From the NCBI GenBank assembly GCA_021234155.1, contig JAJEKV010000021.1, positions 11,463,523-11,527,522 on the forward strand: DNA of 64,000 nt, read 5' to 3'. Source of the stretch: Isoetes taiwanensis. Lineage: Eukaryota > Streptophyta > Lycopodiopsida > Isoetales > Isoetaceae. The notes beneath the pieces are model-generated. The model was not told the origin of the DNA. It saw nothing but the letters and a program-made list of their open reading frames with translations, and made no database searches. Position numbers and translations under genes: made by a program. Shown here piece by piece: positions 11,005 through 23,200 of this stretch; the stretch's first letter is position 1; every line of letters starts with the position of its first letter.

Positions 11005-13596
11005 GAAAAAGGATTGTAACGATCCTAGGCCCTAAGACTCCAGCATTGGTATTGCACATAAGGCATATGTCTAATAGATTGGGATATATGCATTGGGCAT
11101 ATATCTAATATCCACATAAGCAAACTATAAAAAGAAAAATTGTAGAAGAGGGCTTTTGTTGGTGGTACGTGAGGAGTTTTTGCAAGAGAGGAGCTCCATA
11201 AGGGATTTGAGTTGCAGAGGAGCCGGAGGAGGCTATCTGGAGGCAAGAGCTGGCATAGAACGGCATCAATCTATTCATTCAGGTGGGGTTTTGGATTTTT
11301 TTTGTGGATTCAAGTTATGGCTTGCATAGGCTGCAGGAATCAATCTGTACATGCTTTTGGATGGTAGATTCTTCTGTGTTAGCTACGGTTGGAATTGCCG
11401 AGGCTCTAGTAAAGCCTGTGAGACGAGATTGAATATGCAGGTATCTTAGAATTAATTGAGGTGTTCCATAGAGCAACATGGCAGAAATTACAGGGCTTAG
11501 GAAAGCTTGAAAGATAGATTGGATTTGTTCTCAGGCTGGGACCGGATAAAATATAAGAGGAGCAGACAAGAAAAGGGTGTCGATTGCTGCATCGAAGCCA
11601 GGGATCATATGCCTAGATCAGGCTGGAATTTCATGAAAAGGGCCGATTTGGGCCATAGAAGGACTGAGCTGTCCTTGGCAGCAGTGAATCAGGGAGATCA
11701 AGGGTTTTCCAGAGCTGCCGAACTAAATCCAACGGCCTCCTGATTGATACAACAAGAGGTCGAAATTGCTCCTAAGGAGCCGGATTGGGGTTTAACAGAG
11801 AAATTATATGTGCAGAGTTTTGGAGCTGCCACAAAACCGTCACAGTATCGGTCAGAACACTTGGAAACGACCTGGAATGGGTCGATTTGAGCCTGGAACA
11901 TGTCGATTTAGTTATGGGTCACCAGTATAGGGAGGATCGATGCAGGAATCAAAGCCCAAAGAGGCCGAAGTCTCTATTTTCGTTCCTGTAACTTTTGGGT
12001 TTTGTTTCTGTTTTCTTTGTTGTTTATATTTGGAGTTCACTTTGTTGTCAAATTGTTTGCATATTAAATTACAAAGCTAAATAACCAAGGATATAGTTGG
12101 CTTGCATTTTGGCTTAAGGCAAAGGAAGGATTTAGCCGGCAGAAGAGATCCGAGCATGAAGATTGGGGAGAATAATTATGAGTAGTAAGAATAACATTAA
12201 GAATGAATAAATGTTTAATTTATAATTAGATAACTAAGGTAATTGTACCGGCTTGCTCCTAGAGATGGGGCTTGCCTGGGAGCTGCTGGACGGAAGTTCC
12301 AGGCAGTTGCGGTCAAGGGACCCCATGGATTTCTAAGCAGGAAAAGCGTAAGTTAGAGGCGCCAGTTTGAATGCGCAATTAATTCATTAGCTATGAAGTG
12401 GAATTTTAAATATTAAAACCTGGAAACCATACCTAAGGGAGCTTATGTAATAATATGGTGAAGCGAGTACTGCATCAACCTTACAGGGGTGGTTTGAGTA
12501 CGCTACATCAACATTTGAGTTGTCATTATGGTTTTCATCACCGATCTAGCTACCTCGACATGGCTAGGTTGTATGGGCAACCTCGACAAGGGCTAAGAGT
12601 ATGATGTAGGCACATTTATAGTAAATTCTCTAATGAACACATATGTTATAGTCTTTGAATTGTTCCACCGTTGTTCTTGATATTATGTATGTACTTGGAA
12701 CCTCCGGGGTCGGACTTCCAGGTTCGGTGGCCTGGGTAGTTCCGGCATTCTCATGTCATCTGTGTTCTTTGTATCTATGCTCAGCGGACACCGGGCGCCT
12801 CTCCTCCCAGGCGTAGCTTCCCTTGAGGTTGTACGATCAACTCCCCGGTGACTCCATGGTAAGAGGTCCTCCAGGCCGTGACGCGGGTCGGGAAGGGTAT
12901 CTGCCTCCAGGTTCACCCCACCAACTCCGCCAATCTGGCTTTCGGAATGTGGTGGCGGGGCATTTCTCTCGCTAACAGGGGCCTGCATGTAGGTCGGCCG
13001 AGCTTCCCATTGTCCCTTAGAGCTTTGTTATGTTGTTTTGGTACTTTGGCTTTGTGTTCTTTGCTCTTGACTCTTATGATATTTCTTTTTGTTGTCATTG
13101 TCTAGCTTCGCACCATAGTCTCTTGTATATTTGGAATTGTTCATGTGTATGTTATCCAAGATGCCGAAAGTGTTTCCATGTATGCAGGCAGCGACCTACG
13201 GGATCCCCACTTAGTCAATGGACTAACCCCGGTGAGTGCATGTGCAAAGAACCCATAAGGTGGCGGCCAAGTTGATGGTGGCAATGTGGTAGGAATCGTG
13301 CTTGAATTCTAGAGCTAGCGGTTTCTGCTTGATTTGCTCAATGTTGTTGTACATGGATATTGATAACACATTGTAAATATTTGAGCTATTGATTTGCTCA
13401 GTTAGAACTTGGAATATAAAAGCTTATGAATATGTTGAATGCCTGAACCAGGATTGCTTGTTGAGCCTAAATTGTGGATTTAATTTGAAGGAAGATTTAA
13501 CTCTTCACCTAAATTCATCTGTCATAAATCTAGTTGTAAGCCAGACAAGATCCCGAAGTTGCGGGAGGGCCAACTTCAGCTTGAGCTCGGCCTAAT
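11005..13596 (+). other. Probable decayed LTR or leader of a gypsy element
   Basis: No ORF of recognisable content. It sits directly 5' of a degenerate tRNA-iMet primer-binding site (13597-13608) and a gag remnant (13700-14037), so part of it is likely the 5' LTR. The 5' edge is not visible. This is an inference from position only. Confidence 0.4.
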
Positions 13597-13608
13597 TGGT
13601 ATCGAGCA
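13597..13608 (+). promoter_or_regulatory. Degenerate primer-binding site
   Basis: TGGTATCGAGCA resembles the plant tRNA-iMet PBS TGGTATCAGAGCA with a one-base loss and one change. It lies about 100 bp upstream of a gag start, the expected place for a minus-strand primer site. Confidence 0.5.
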
Positions 13609-13699
13609 TGTTGGATCTTAGTGGGAGTTGAGAATGGTTCATGCTCTTGAAGTGGGTTGTTAATGTTTCCATTGTCTATGTGCAGAGTAGTAAGAGATC

Positions 13700-14037
13700 A
13701 TGGATGCTGGTGGTGCTAGTAGTGCAGGGGAAGACGGAGCCGATGGAGCTCCAGATGTAACTAGTATCCTGCAAGCTATTCAAATAAGCCTTGCGCCGAG
13801 TGCATCGCGATCGTAAGAGTGAGGGTTGAGAAAGCCATTGATAAGGTATTAAAGGACACCAAAAGAGAAGTGTTCACAGGTGAGAACACAACAGGGGATG
13901 ATGCTGATGCCTGGCTCCGTGGGGTAGAATTTTATTTCGATCTAATCAAAGCACAGGATTCTGTGAAGGCTTTGCTTGCTCAGACAATGTTAGGAGGCTT
14001 TGCAAGAGTTTGGTGGGAGACATGCCTGATTGATCTG
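13700..14037 (+). pseudogene. Ty3/gypsy gag, N-terminal fragment
   Basis: Gag forms the particle coat of LTR retrotransposons. An ATG at 13700 opens MDAGGASSAGEDGADGAPDV. A frameshift near 13813 moves to the frame with KREVFTGENTTGDDADAWLR and FYFDLI, ending GFARVWWET. The pattern F-x-G ... DA-x-x-WL ... YF ... A-x-x-WW is the plant gypsy gag (retrotransposon gag domain) signature. The frame ends abruptly at about 14037, where the hairpin at 14041 begins, so the element is truncated by that junction. No protease or pol follows. Confidence 0.8.
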
Positions 14038-14040
14038 GTC

Positions 14041-14091
14041 CCCATCCAAGGAATGTCGGTTCTATTGCTATCGCAATAGAACCGTGGCATT
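14041..14091. repeat. Second copy of the foldback hairpin
   Basis: The arms CGGTTCTATTGC (about 14057-14068) and GCAATAGAACCG (about 14073-14084), with outer GGAATG/CATT, repeat the hairpin at 5806-5866. It marks the point where the gypsy gag frame stops. A-rich sequence follows. Confidence 0.75.
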
Positions 14092-14439
14092 GTAAGAAAA
14101 AATAATTTTTTAAGCTAGCTAGGCCATTCAAACATTTTAAAACTACAAGGAAAAAAAATATACAAAAAAAAAAAAAACAACACTAAAACTTTTTGTTTTG
14201 GTATAAGAGATCTTAATTTTATTTGAAAAAATAAAAAATAAAAAAACATTGGCAAGTTCATGAATAACATATAAATTATCAAATACAAGAAACTTATCGC
14301 ACCAGCCAAGGTCGCCGCAAACGTTTCTCTTTCTCGACCCTCTGTCCTCTACCTATGCACTCATTAGCACTTCAGATGGTTCACCTTTCCATCCCTTTTG
14401 TCTTCAATCAGAATTATATTTGGTTCATATGACAACTCA

Positions 14440-14635
14440 AGTACAGGTGGGACTTGAACCCGTAATGTTGCCATATGTTCTTGTGCCCGTATGATAGATG
14501 GATGCTGTTTCAAGTACCATGAGATTCCGTTCTACTCATTCCATTTTACCACCCGATGATAGTCAGTGGGTTTTGAGCCTGGATGGGGGTTTGCCAATAA
14601 CCAGTGGCCTGACCACTAGACCACCAGCATGACGG
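14440..14635 (-). repeat. tRNA-derived SINE-like sequence
   Basis: Read on the minus strand from about 14632 there is a tRNA-like head: an A-box-like TGGTCTAGTGGTCA, an intervening 'ggccactgg' stem region and a degenerate B box AGGCTCAAAACCC. Farther on (about 14470-14455) a second, better B-box-like GGGTTCAAGTCCC follows. Pol III box spacing is compatible with a tRNA head, but the cloverleaf is imperfect, so I do not call a functional tRNA. Confidence 0.45.
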
Positions 14636-14639
14636 GCTT

Positions 14640-15134
14640 TTATATCCATTTTTTATGATGCACCACCCGATCGTAAGACGATGGATTCAGGGCCTGCGTT
14701 TGATTGTAGAAGCATTTGAGAGCATCATCATCCACTATGATTATATCATCCTTATTCTCGATACCAAGTTTGTCCATCATGTTACTCAAGTGTTTGATGA
14801 AGATAGGCTTGCCTGTTGGATCCCTGAGATTAGTCAACTTCAAATATTTGTGCTGATCCCAAAAGGTCAACCAATGTCTACCCATTTCCCCCAGTGCCTA
14901 AAAGTATCCTTGATGTTCCTTAGTTCCATGGATGACCAAATATCAGCTCGAAATGTCCTAAATGCCTCATCTAGCATCTCCTTCAAGTGCGGCCGCATAG
15001 ATCCACTTGGAATTTGATTCTATTGGTTTCTGATAAAACTGATCTCTAGCCACTTTATTTTTTGGAAAAGTCTTACAAAGAACTCCGTTCAGGTCGAACA
15101 CTATAACCTTCTTAGAAACGCAAGGCAAGCTGAA
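14640..15134 (-). pseudogene. NIF/FCP1-type HAD phosphatase domain (3' exon, broken)
   Basis: FCP1/NIF (CTD phosphatase-like) domains remove phosphate from Ser or Thr by way of a D-x-D-G-T motif. On the minus strand the acceptor TTTGATATTTCAG (about 15147-15135) is followed by KKVIVFDLNGVLCKTF, the D-x-N-G variant of motif I. Next come RPHLKEMLDEAFRTFRADIWSSM (motif II W-S-S region), TFWDQHKY, GKPIFIKHLS (motif III Lys area) and DIIIVDDDALKC, a motif-IV-like VDD, ending at a TAA before 14640. Two frame changes (about 15010 and 14890) break the domain. The second Asp of motif I, the general acid in classical HADs, is Asn, so catalysis is doubtful even in an intact copy. Upstream exons lie at 15343-17275. 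Confidence 0.75.
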
Positions 15135-15342
15135 ATATCAAACATGTATCTGGTCAGCAAGATATGATCACACAAACAATACAAACGCGTCAGGCATGAT
15201 TTGAGTTAGGCTTAATCAAATCGCGCTCGGCGTTATTTAGTGTGACAATGAAATATAATCAAAGCACGCTTGGCGCGATTTAATTCAAAGCAAAGATAAA
15301 TTAAATCACACGTGGCGCGATTTCATCTGCAAGGCCATACCT

Positions 15343-17275
15343 ATCATCTTCAGTTTCGCCGTCGTCATCAGCGTCATTCTCCCCTTTGCCACCCTCAATC
15401 TCCGTGCTCTTCTGACGGTTAGAATTGTTATTTTCTATTAGTTCCTCTACGTCCTTCACAATTGACATTATTTTAGTATTGATTTGGCAAACCTGTGAAT
15501 CACTAGAGTCGTTTGGGTTATCAATGGCCCCGCACTCTCGGTTGCCTTATCAATTAGATCCTTGTTAACCTGTGAATCTATTTTATTGTTGCTTGCATCA
15601 CCCGCAAGGGAGGCAAGGATATTCCCTATGTTCGCCTTCATCACATTACTTTGAGCAGCCAGTCTAGCAGCCACTTGGTCATTACTTTCCTTATCAGCTG
15701 CGGATTACTAGTTCCCTCACCAGAACTGTCGTCCATCTTTGAATTGGACAAGTCCACGAGGCTTTTGATTGCTGAAGATTTCAGGTTCCCATAAGGGCCT
15801 TTAGGAGATTTGGCAAGTGCATGCATGAGGAATGGTTCAAGAAAGTCTTTGGCTTGCTCATCACTCACAAAGCAGTGACATCTCCTAATAATCATAAGAG
15901 CCTCTCGGGCAATATAACCTCCAACATGAAGCTCCAAGCACGTTGTATCAATTGGAGCAAAAGCCTCGACGAGGCAAGCAGCCAAAGACGAGGGAAATCC
16001 ATTTTTATTTAAGGGGCCCTTCTCATTAGTTAGTAGCTCGTACTTGATTTCACCACTTAGAAGAGGGTCCCGATCCTCATCCTCTTCTGACTCATCCTGT
16101 TCCTGATCCTGATCCGTATGATAGAATTGTTAAGTCTGGATCATCTAGAAGAAAACATTCCCATGCGCTACTATTGTCACCCTTGGCCTTAGCATTATCA
16201 TATTCCTCGTCTGACAGCATGGATATCATAATGAAGATCACATGTGCCATCTTCCGTGCTGTTCGCAGCTCATTATCCCTAATATCATATATTAGGCATC
16301 CCTCCCTAATAACTTTGAGGCACTCCAGATCACGAGCAGCGGATAGTGCATGCAGATGTGAGTCATCTGAAGGACAAACGATAACAATAGTAAAGGACCT
16401 CTCAGTTGTCAATCCTATACAGCTGGTAAAGAAGATGTTGTAGTCCTGGTTCATGCCCATATCTCCTCTCCCACCCCTACTGTCCAACACAAAGAGTGAT
16501 ATGTTTCTAAGGCAAGTAGTTGATTCTGGCAAGAGACCTTTGTACCCTATGGAGACTAAGTACTGGACAATGTCTTCTTCTCCAGTAATCTTCTTCACAA
16601 GGGCTATTTAGCTCGGCCAGTACCTTAGGGGGTAGAGTCTCTTTATGTTTTTCATTTTTAGCCTTCCAATTCTTTAGGAAGTCCTTTGACCAGAATATAA
16701 ACTTCTTGATGTCATCATTACTGACCTTGTATTTGTCCAGCAATCCAATTTCAGATAATGCCACATCCCCGTAACTCAACTCCTACAGCTGACTTCATTG
16801 CACGTACATCCTTCACATGGCTACAGCACTCAACGAAGGACATCCTATCCTTAGTGAAAGCACTCTTCTTGTATAAGACTTCCTTCTTCAGGCACTGGTC
16901 TAAAACCCAAACGGTCTCAACGACGTCTAGCCCCTGAGTCTTTCTCATCCCTGTCACATTCAAGTCAAAGATTCTTACATCAACAGGAGGCATATTACCC
17001 ATAGTATCTGGTAGCTTATTTTATGCATAAGCGTTCCAGAATTTATTCCACTTGAGCCATACTGCCTCCTTACAAAAGACAATCTTATACGAGTCTATTG
17101 GACCTGATCTGCTAGATGTGCTATCAGAAGGATCTGCAATGTCATCACCACCTTTTTTCTTTGACTTTCTTGCAGTCTTCTTCTTCTCCTGTATAATTGT
17201 CTGTGACAGAGTCCGCTCCAGCAGCTTGAATGCATCAGACTTTCACCCGCCCTGTCTGGTGGGTAATGGGTAGCC
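15343..17275 (-). pseudogene. 5' exons of the NIF-domain gene; unknown N-terminal region
   Basis: Coding-quality minus-strand segments follow one another with frame breaks. KLLERTLSQTIIQEKKK is basic; VDVRIFDLNVTGMRKTQGLD and KYKVSNDDIKKFIFWSKDFL come next. NISLFVLDSRGGRGDMG runs on to TERSFTIVIVCPSDDSHLH, then a very acidic DQDQEQDESEEDEDRD. CLELHVGGYIAREALMIIRR and a helical tail with SIVKDVEELIENN follow. A donor GATGATAG|GTATGG (about 15343) pairs with the acceptor at 15135. I do not recognise the N-terminal part. It probably belongs to the same gene as the phosphatase exon. At least four frame breaks indicate a pseudogene, though some may be unrecognised introns. Confidence 0.55.
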
Positions 17276-17465
17276 ATATTCCACCCACTATTGATGGGCG
17301 TGGCGCAGTTGATCCATGTATGGACTACAATAGTACAGACATTGAATCAATATCATAGAACAGAAACACGCTGGGCACGAATTGAGTAGAAATGAATTGA
17401 TCAACATAGATGCTATTTAGATGTTCCAGAATCTTTTGGAATTGACCAACAGTGTTGACTGGTCA

Positions 17466-17669
17466 ACTAGCATGGAAGGAAGAAAGGAAGAAAGGAAGGA
17501 AGGAATGAAGTATATTTTAACATCCACAGAGGCCAAACAGGCCTATGAGATGGTATGCAATACACAAAGCAGATAAAAACCACACCGAAAATACAAATGC
17601 TACTATACAATGTATCCCTACTACTGGGATGAAAAAACCCCCCTGGGAGGAAAAATCCTGGTAGTAGGC
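17466..17669 (-). other. LINE copy 4 3' UTR with two hairpins
   Basis: On the minus strand a stem-loop (17669-17617; CCTACTAC pairs with GTAGTAGG) is followed by a hairpin GGCC-tgttt-GGCC (17543-17531), then TCTGTGGATGTTAAAATA and a CTTC/CTTT-rich tail. The arrangement equals that of the plus-strand LINE copies, with different bases in the stems. Confidence 0.75.
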
Positions 17670-17699
17670 TCTCAAATCCCCTGTCCTGTTAGGGATACT

Positions 17700-19900
17700 C
17701 TGACGGTAGAGGCTTGCAAAATGTAGGACGCGAGACGTGCAACCATTGGCGATGCCAGCAAGTGATGCAGTGGTGTCTCAGAGCATCTAAGATCAGCATG
17801 TGCTGCTTGAATGTACTCAGCATGGTACCCATCCTCCACTATTTGCATGCGGCAATATTGGCATACCTCTCATGCCATGGGATTCTCTACCCTCCATCTG
17901 TACTCCAGTGCCTATTTCAATTCTGAGATGATGGGACCCCAGTCTCGTGGAGGCAATAGCTCTATGTTTCTTCATAGATATATGTGCTTTCAAGTACTGG
18001 TGTGGGCCATGTTCAGTAATGGATTAATCTGTGTGTGATATTGGTCCGTTTTAGGCTTGTAGTGGTAGCAAAGTGCTTATTCAGGTGCACATCCTGTTCC
18101 TTGGCATCAAGCATAGCCATAATGCTGGTAGTCTATAGACCACGTTGCAAACCATCCTTTACAGTGCTCCCGCCATACTCTCTTCAACCATTGTGGCCCT
18201 TGTGCCAATAACAAAGCCCTAGGGAGAAGGCGTTGTGCACCTATGCTATTGACCTTATGGAAATATGTAGCAAAATAACAGGGGGTTCCAGGGGGATTTG
18301 ATATAGATATAATTCTTGAAACCATAGACCATATCCCTAAAACAATTCAATGGGTTATTATAAAAAAAAACATAGATTTAAGATAAAAAATAATCACATT
18401 AGCTCACTAGTTAGATTGGTTAAAGTAGTCTTATTAGGACATTGAGTTATTTTAGTAGAGGTTCGAATCCCCGTATTTCATATTCTAAAAGCTTAAATGA
18501 AACCGTATAGAGGCACGATATACCATCAAAACCTTAGGCAAACTCGTATTCGACATCTTAAAATCATAGGCGTCCCCAATCATAATTGAGCATAATCGAA
18601 ACGAGAGGTGTCCAGAGGCTCCAACATACAGTCTGGGCCGTAGGATTGACAGATCCGACGACTATGGTAGTCCAGGGTGCACCTCGTTTAGGAAATATGC
18701 AAGATGTTTGCTCATAGCGGAATGTTGCAGGGGCCAAAAACCAGTCTCATAAAGCAAAATTGGATAAGGCACCGTGTCCTTGACAGCTAGACTATATGTT
18801 AAAAAGGCCTTTTGCACCCTCTCTAGCTTATTCCAGGTGTTCCTTCTAATCGATGGACCGCAGACCCCTACCCCGTACAGCAGTATTGGTTCAATGAGTG
18901 CTCTATAGCAGCTATTATACATAGTATACATGGCTTTCCATCTCACACTGACCCTCCTTTCCACACAGTCATCCCATAGCATGCTAGTAGAAAAGTCGAT
19001 TCCCAAATACTTGAAGGTCCTTACGACATCCACCTCCTGTCCTCTATAATAGAGATATGGGATATCATGTGCGAGGAGAGGATTGCAGGGAGCTTAGTTT
19101 TCTGCAAGTTCATTGTCATTCCTGCTGTGTCACATAACCCACTAAGAGCATCCAAATATTGTTGCATACTTCTGGCTATATGGGACAGCAAGTCCACATC
19201 GTCTACAGTAGTTGCCTTAAACTTTGGTAGCTATGGGCCACCGCCCCCATGTTCTTGTATCCAAGTCTCCAGTTTGTCAATGTAGAGATTAAAGAGCATT
19301 GGAGATAACAGACATCTCTGTTCACCCATATGGTGCTAGCAACTCGCTGATATGATGCCGGCAATGCAGTATACATCCCATCATAGAGTCTGTGGATGAC
19401 ATTTTGTACGTCCTATGGGACGTACAGCTCCTGGAAATGCTATCACAACAGGTCTCGGGGGACCGTATCATATGCAGTCTTGAAGTCTATGAAACAACAA
19501 TACAGTTCACGATGCTCATTGCGGTTAGCTTGTATGAGGATTCTGAGAGTCAATATATGGTCGATTATGGAGTGGGCAGGGCAAACCCAACTTCCTCAGC
19601 CCACTAAGTTAGCCTCTTCTCCACGATGCCTGCTAAAAGCTTTGAGACAAAGGGCTCACCATGATCATGCAGTAGTTTTCCACATCATCCCCCTTACCTA
19701 AATTATGAATGGAGGTGACCTTGCTAACCATCCAATCCTGCAGGAGGCCCTCCCTTATGGTCTGGTTAATTATCGATATCAGAGGCCCTACAAAGCTAGA
19801 CCACCCCAAGAGATAGAAGTTGGTTCGCTCTACATAATACTTTATGGCATTGGAGGATGGACTGTTGGATATTTACAGATGTCAGAGCGTGTGGAAGAGG
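17700..19900 (-). pseudogene. LINE reverse transcriptase, broken
   Basis: Minus-strand frames give MVSKVTSIHNLGKGDDV (RT start), LFNLYIDKLETWIQEHG (before the catalytic box), an eroded Y-A-D-D region reading VDDVDLLSHIA, and DVVRTFKYLGIDFSTS. A 123-residue open stretch (19033-18662) contains WKAMYTMYNSCYRALIEPIL, LYGVGVCGPS and LYETGFWPLQHSAMSKHL, matching the same segment of LINE copy 3. Farther down is CQYCRMQIVEDGYHAEY, the C-x2-C...H zinc-binding tail. Stops and shifts are frequent, so it is non-functional. Confidence 0.8.
18395..18480 (+). repeat. tRNA-like fragment with a consensus B box
   Basis: The A-box-like TTAGCTCACTAGTTAGATTGG is about 45 bp before GGTTCGAATCC, an exact pol III B box. 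The acceptor and anticodon stems do not fold well, so it is a decayed tRNA gene or SINE head rather than a functional tRNA. Confidence 0.35.
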
Positions 19901-20169
19901 TAGCTATCTGTGACATTCCCTACAAAATACACGCACTCCGCCTACACTGCGGGGAATCCCCCATCCGCCTCGAACCCATCGGCCCTCCTCCTTCATCCCC
20001 CGACTCCAAGGCATCCCCATGGGAAGGGGACACGAAGGTGTCTTGCGCCTTCCCCATGGGCTCCTATCACGTGGTTACAAACAACGCCGTAACTAGCAAT
20101 AACAATACATCACACTACCTCAAGGGTAGCACATCCACATATCCGTAGCTACAAGAGAGATAAACATAT

Positions 20170-20221
20170 TGATAGATATTTAATGACACTTGATAGAAAT
20201 ACTAGATATCTAGTAAGATTT
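20170..20221 (-). mobile_element. Copia left LTR, segment 1
   Basis: From TGATAGATATTTAATGACAC to 'ctagtaagattt' it matches the start (plus-strand sense) of the right LTR at 36643. The match stops where LINE copy 2 begins. The element runs on the minus strand, so this is the outer end of its 3' LTR. Confidence 0.8.
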
Positions 20222-23200
20222 TTCGTACGCGTGAGGCCATCCCCGCGGCCGGTAGGCAATCGGCGGACCGCCGTATGTCGCACCAGATCTCACCCCGATG
20301 TAACAGAGTCCACGGCAGCATCTGCCCAGGTCGTGGACGCCCGTCCGAGAGGGGGTTGCGTGCCTTGTCCGGAAGCCAGATTTTCGTGCCGGCCGCTGAG
20401 GTCGCCGGCGTACGCGCCAAATAGCCGCCACTCGCCGCTTCCCGCCGCCGCCGCCGCACTTTACTGCACCTATCGCCCCGCCGCCCGACCGCCGCCAGCG
20501 CCGCGACACCGCTTCCCTCGGCAGATCGCCGAAGGCCCACATCGAATGCCAACAAATAGGAACCGCGCCTCCGCATGGTGTCTTGAACCCGCCTGGGCTT
20601 CCGGCAGAAAGGCGAGTCTCAACTTTGTTGCACCGGATATGGATCTCATTTTCCTCATGGAGACATGGGAGTTACGCAGGCAATGATTAACGGACCTCCC
20701 AGTTATCTGCATTTTTTCTGTTCAATGAGTGCACAGTAAAAGCGAGGGCACTACGGCGTTACTGCTACTACCGCGGTAACCTTGAGGCACTCACCAGCTC
20801 TCAAAAAACATGACACAATCGCTACTTGTGGGTGCGCGTGCAAAGATGACGTTGGCGACACGCCCTCATAGCAAAGATGCTACTTTCCACATGCCGAGAG
20901 CAACTTATAACACTCATTTGGATGTGGATCGATTGGAGCCCTATGTCGATCTATATGATGACATCCAAAGAAGACAAACAATTAGGCAGGGTTATGTTTG
21001 CTTGGCGACTTTAATGCACGCGCCGGGGAGCCGAAGCAGTGTCCCAAAATTTGACCCCCGCAGAGGACGCCTTGCGCTTGAACCCCTTGCAGAGGTGGCT
21101 TGGTCAAGGATATCGATGACAGCCATATTTCGCAGCTATGGCGCGGTTGTTGTTGCTTGGGTAGTATCTTTGACCCGGTTATTTGTAATGGGTTGGCACA
21201 ATGGTCGCCTTCCGGTTGCTACACTTGTAGATAGGAGAACCAAGGGGGCGGCTCCGATGTGGTGGATTATCTGGGCCGTTGAGGAACGGGATCTGCACTG
21301 TTACTCATTTTTCCATCGGGACGCATACCTTCCGGGGAAGTAGATTTGGACCACCGCCCCTGCTCATGCATCTCCATTGGGAGGCTTCCCGCACACCTTT
21401 GCTTCAACACACCAGTGCCCCAACAGCGCTGACTACGACCGCGGTACCGACTCACCCGCCTCGGCGGGGCGCTGAAAAAGATGCTTTGGGAGAGGCCGCT
21501 CACGGCGAACCACGTGCACTACCACCTTTTCCGCAACAAATGGTTTGATTATGAGTGTCGGAGCTCAAACGCGACACTCCGCAAGTCAATGATCCCATCT
21601 CCTACCACGTGCCATCACAATACCGCCCTTTCTCAAGAACAAGAAGGCCGATACCTCGCAGAGCATCAATAATGATGTTTGGTCTTACGGACCGCACCCC
21701 CGTGACATTCGGAGAAGGGTCTTGAGCAAGCTCCGCACAGCCCACAGGAACATCACCTCGAGCAATGGGTACAAGATTTGCAAATATGCGACGACCCGCT
21801 TCGGGTCGCACCATCCTCCACAGATAAGCATGGCTCGGGTTATCACGAAGGGGATGTTATCATGGGCCTACAACGCCTAGCTAATGGGAAGGCATCGATT
21901 TAGATGGCATGCTGGTGCGTAACTTCGAAATGGGCTGGGCCTCCACTGGTGCCTGTCCTCACGGCATTGTTCAATAAAGCATTGCGAGAAGGCTTCCCCA
22001 TGCAATGGACCACTAGCAGAGTAGTGCCCATATACAAAGCAGGGGACCCTCAATGCCCGCCAACTACCGTACTATTATGGTCACTCTCTTTGCAAAATCG
22101 TATGGGCATCCTTGAGCGCCGGTTAACAATATGGGCGGAGGAAATGGAGATCTGAGCTCTTACGTGCGGGTTTCCGCCCGGACATTCCACCATTGATCAT
22201 ATCTTCACTATCGCACATTGATTGAGGATAGCGAGGAATCACCGGCGAGAACCTGCATCTTGTTGTTTACGATTTTGCAAAAGCGTTCGACCACGCCCAC
22301 GCAACAAGCTCGGGGCCGATTGCGGCAGTAGGGGACCCCCGACTTGCGTGTATCGCAAGATATAGGGCATGCGGGGCATGTTCGGCCGTATCACATCATC
22401 ACATCAGCAATACCGTAATCGGTAGCATTAGAGTGCGTCGTGGTTGCCCCCTCTCCCCACACTTTTGGCCTATACATTGATCGGTTGGAAGATTGGCTCT
22501 CTCGAGCATGGAGGCACGAAGCACATCTCTCATGCATCACACAATCCGACAACTCATATATGCCGACGATGTCAACCTCATGGCCTATACTCCGGAGGAC
22601 ATGCAAGGTCACCGGATGCTTTGACACTTTTTGCCAATTCAATCGCATGCGAGTTAACTTGGCCAAAACTAGGGTGTCGCTAGTTGCATCGTCCCGTCGA
22701 CCAAGGCTTCCCACCTTCACTTACCGGGGGCAAGAGGTAGAGGTGGCTCCCACCTACAAGTACTTGGGGATTGAGTTCTCAACTACCACCCATTGGGATC
22801 ACGGCTATCGCCAAGGGTCACGGGGTTGGAAAGCACTATATGCCATGCGTAACAAATACCACAAGGCGTTAGTTGTACTTTCGGGCCACCAACACATTTG
22901 TTTCGGGCCTTGGTTGAGCCGGTCCTTTTGCATGGGGCGTGTGGGGTCCGGTGATATCTCTCAACACACGAATGACCTCGGCGGTGCGCGAAGGCCTTCT
23001 TGGCACGGGCCCCGGGGTTGAAGTCCACGCCGTGCACAGATCCTACTCGAGAGACGCTTTCTACCCTTCAACGGGCGCATTGGAACGCCATATCGCTTTA
23101 CTTCCAAAAGGTGGTCGCTATGGCTGCTACGCTTGCCCCATCTTGCTTTTGGCCACGGCGATGGGTCCCCAACGCTTCGAAATCTGGCTGGAAAGACAAG

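Larger units (their letters stand above)
17466..19900 (-). mobile_element. LINE copy 4, minus strand, decayed
   Basis: On the minus strand the order is RT remnants (19900-18960), a connecting domain (19033-18662), a Cys/His C-terminal segment (about 17960-17740), the structured 3' UTR and a CTTC/CTTT-rich tail at about 17510-17466. It is a different family from copies 1-3, because the coding text diverges, but the 3' end has the same architecture. The 5' end is not resolved. Confidence 0.8.

Noticed and set aside
18395-18480. Functional tRNA gene
   Set aside because: The B box is perfect, but acceptor, D and anticodon stems do not fold.
19705-20148. 147-codon plus-strand ORF before the Copia LTR
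   Set aside because: It overlaps the decayed minus-strand LINE and has no motif; its Pro/Ser-rich end could be an exon but nothing supports it.
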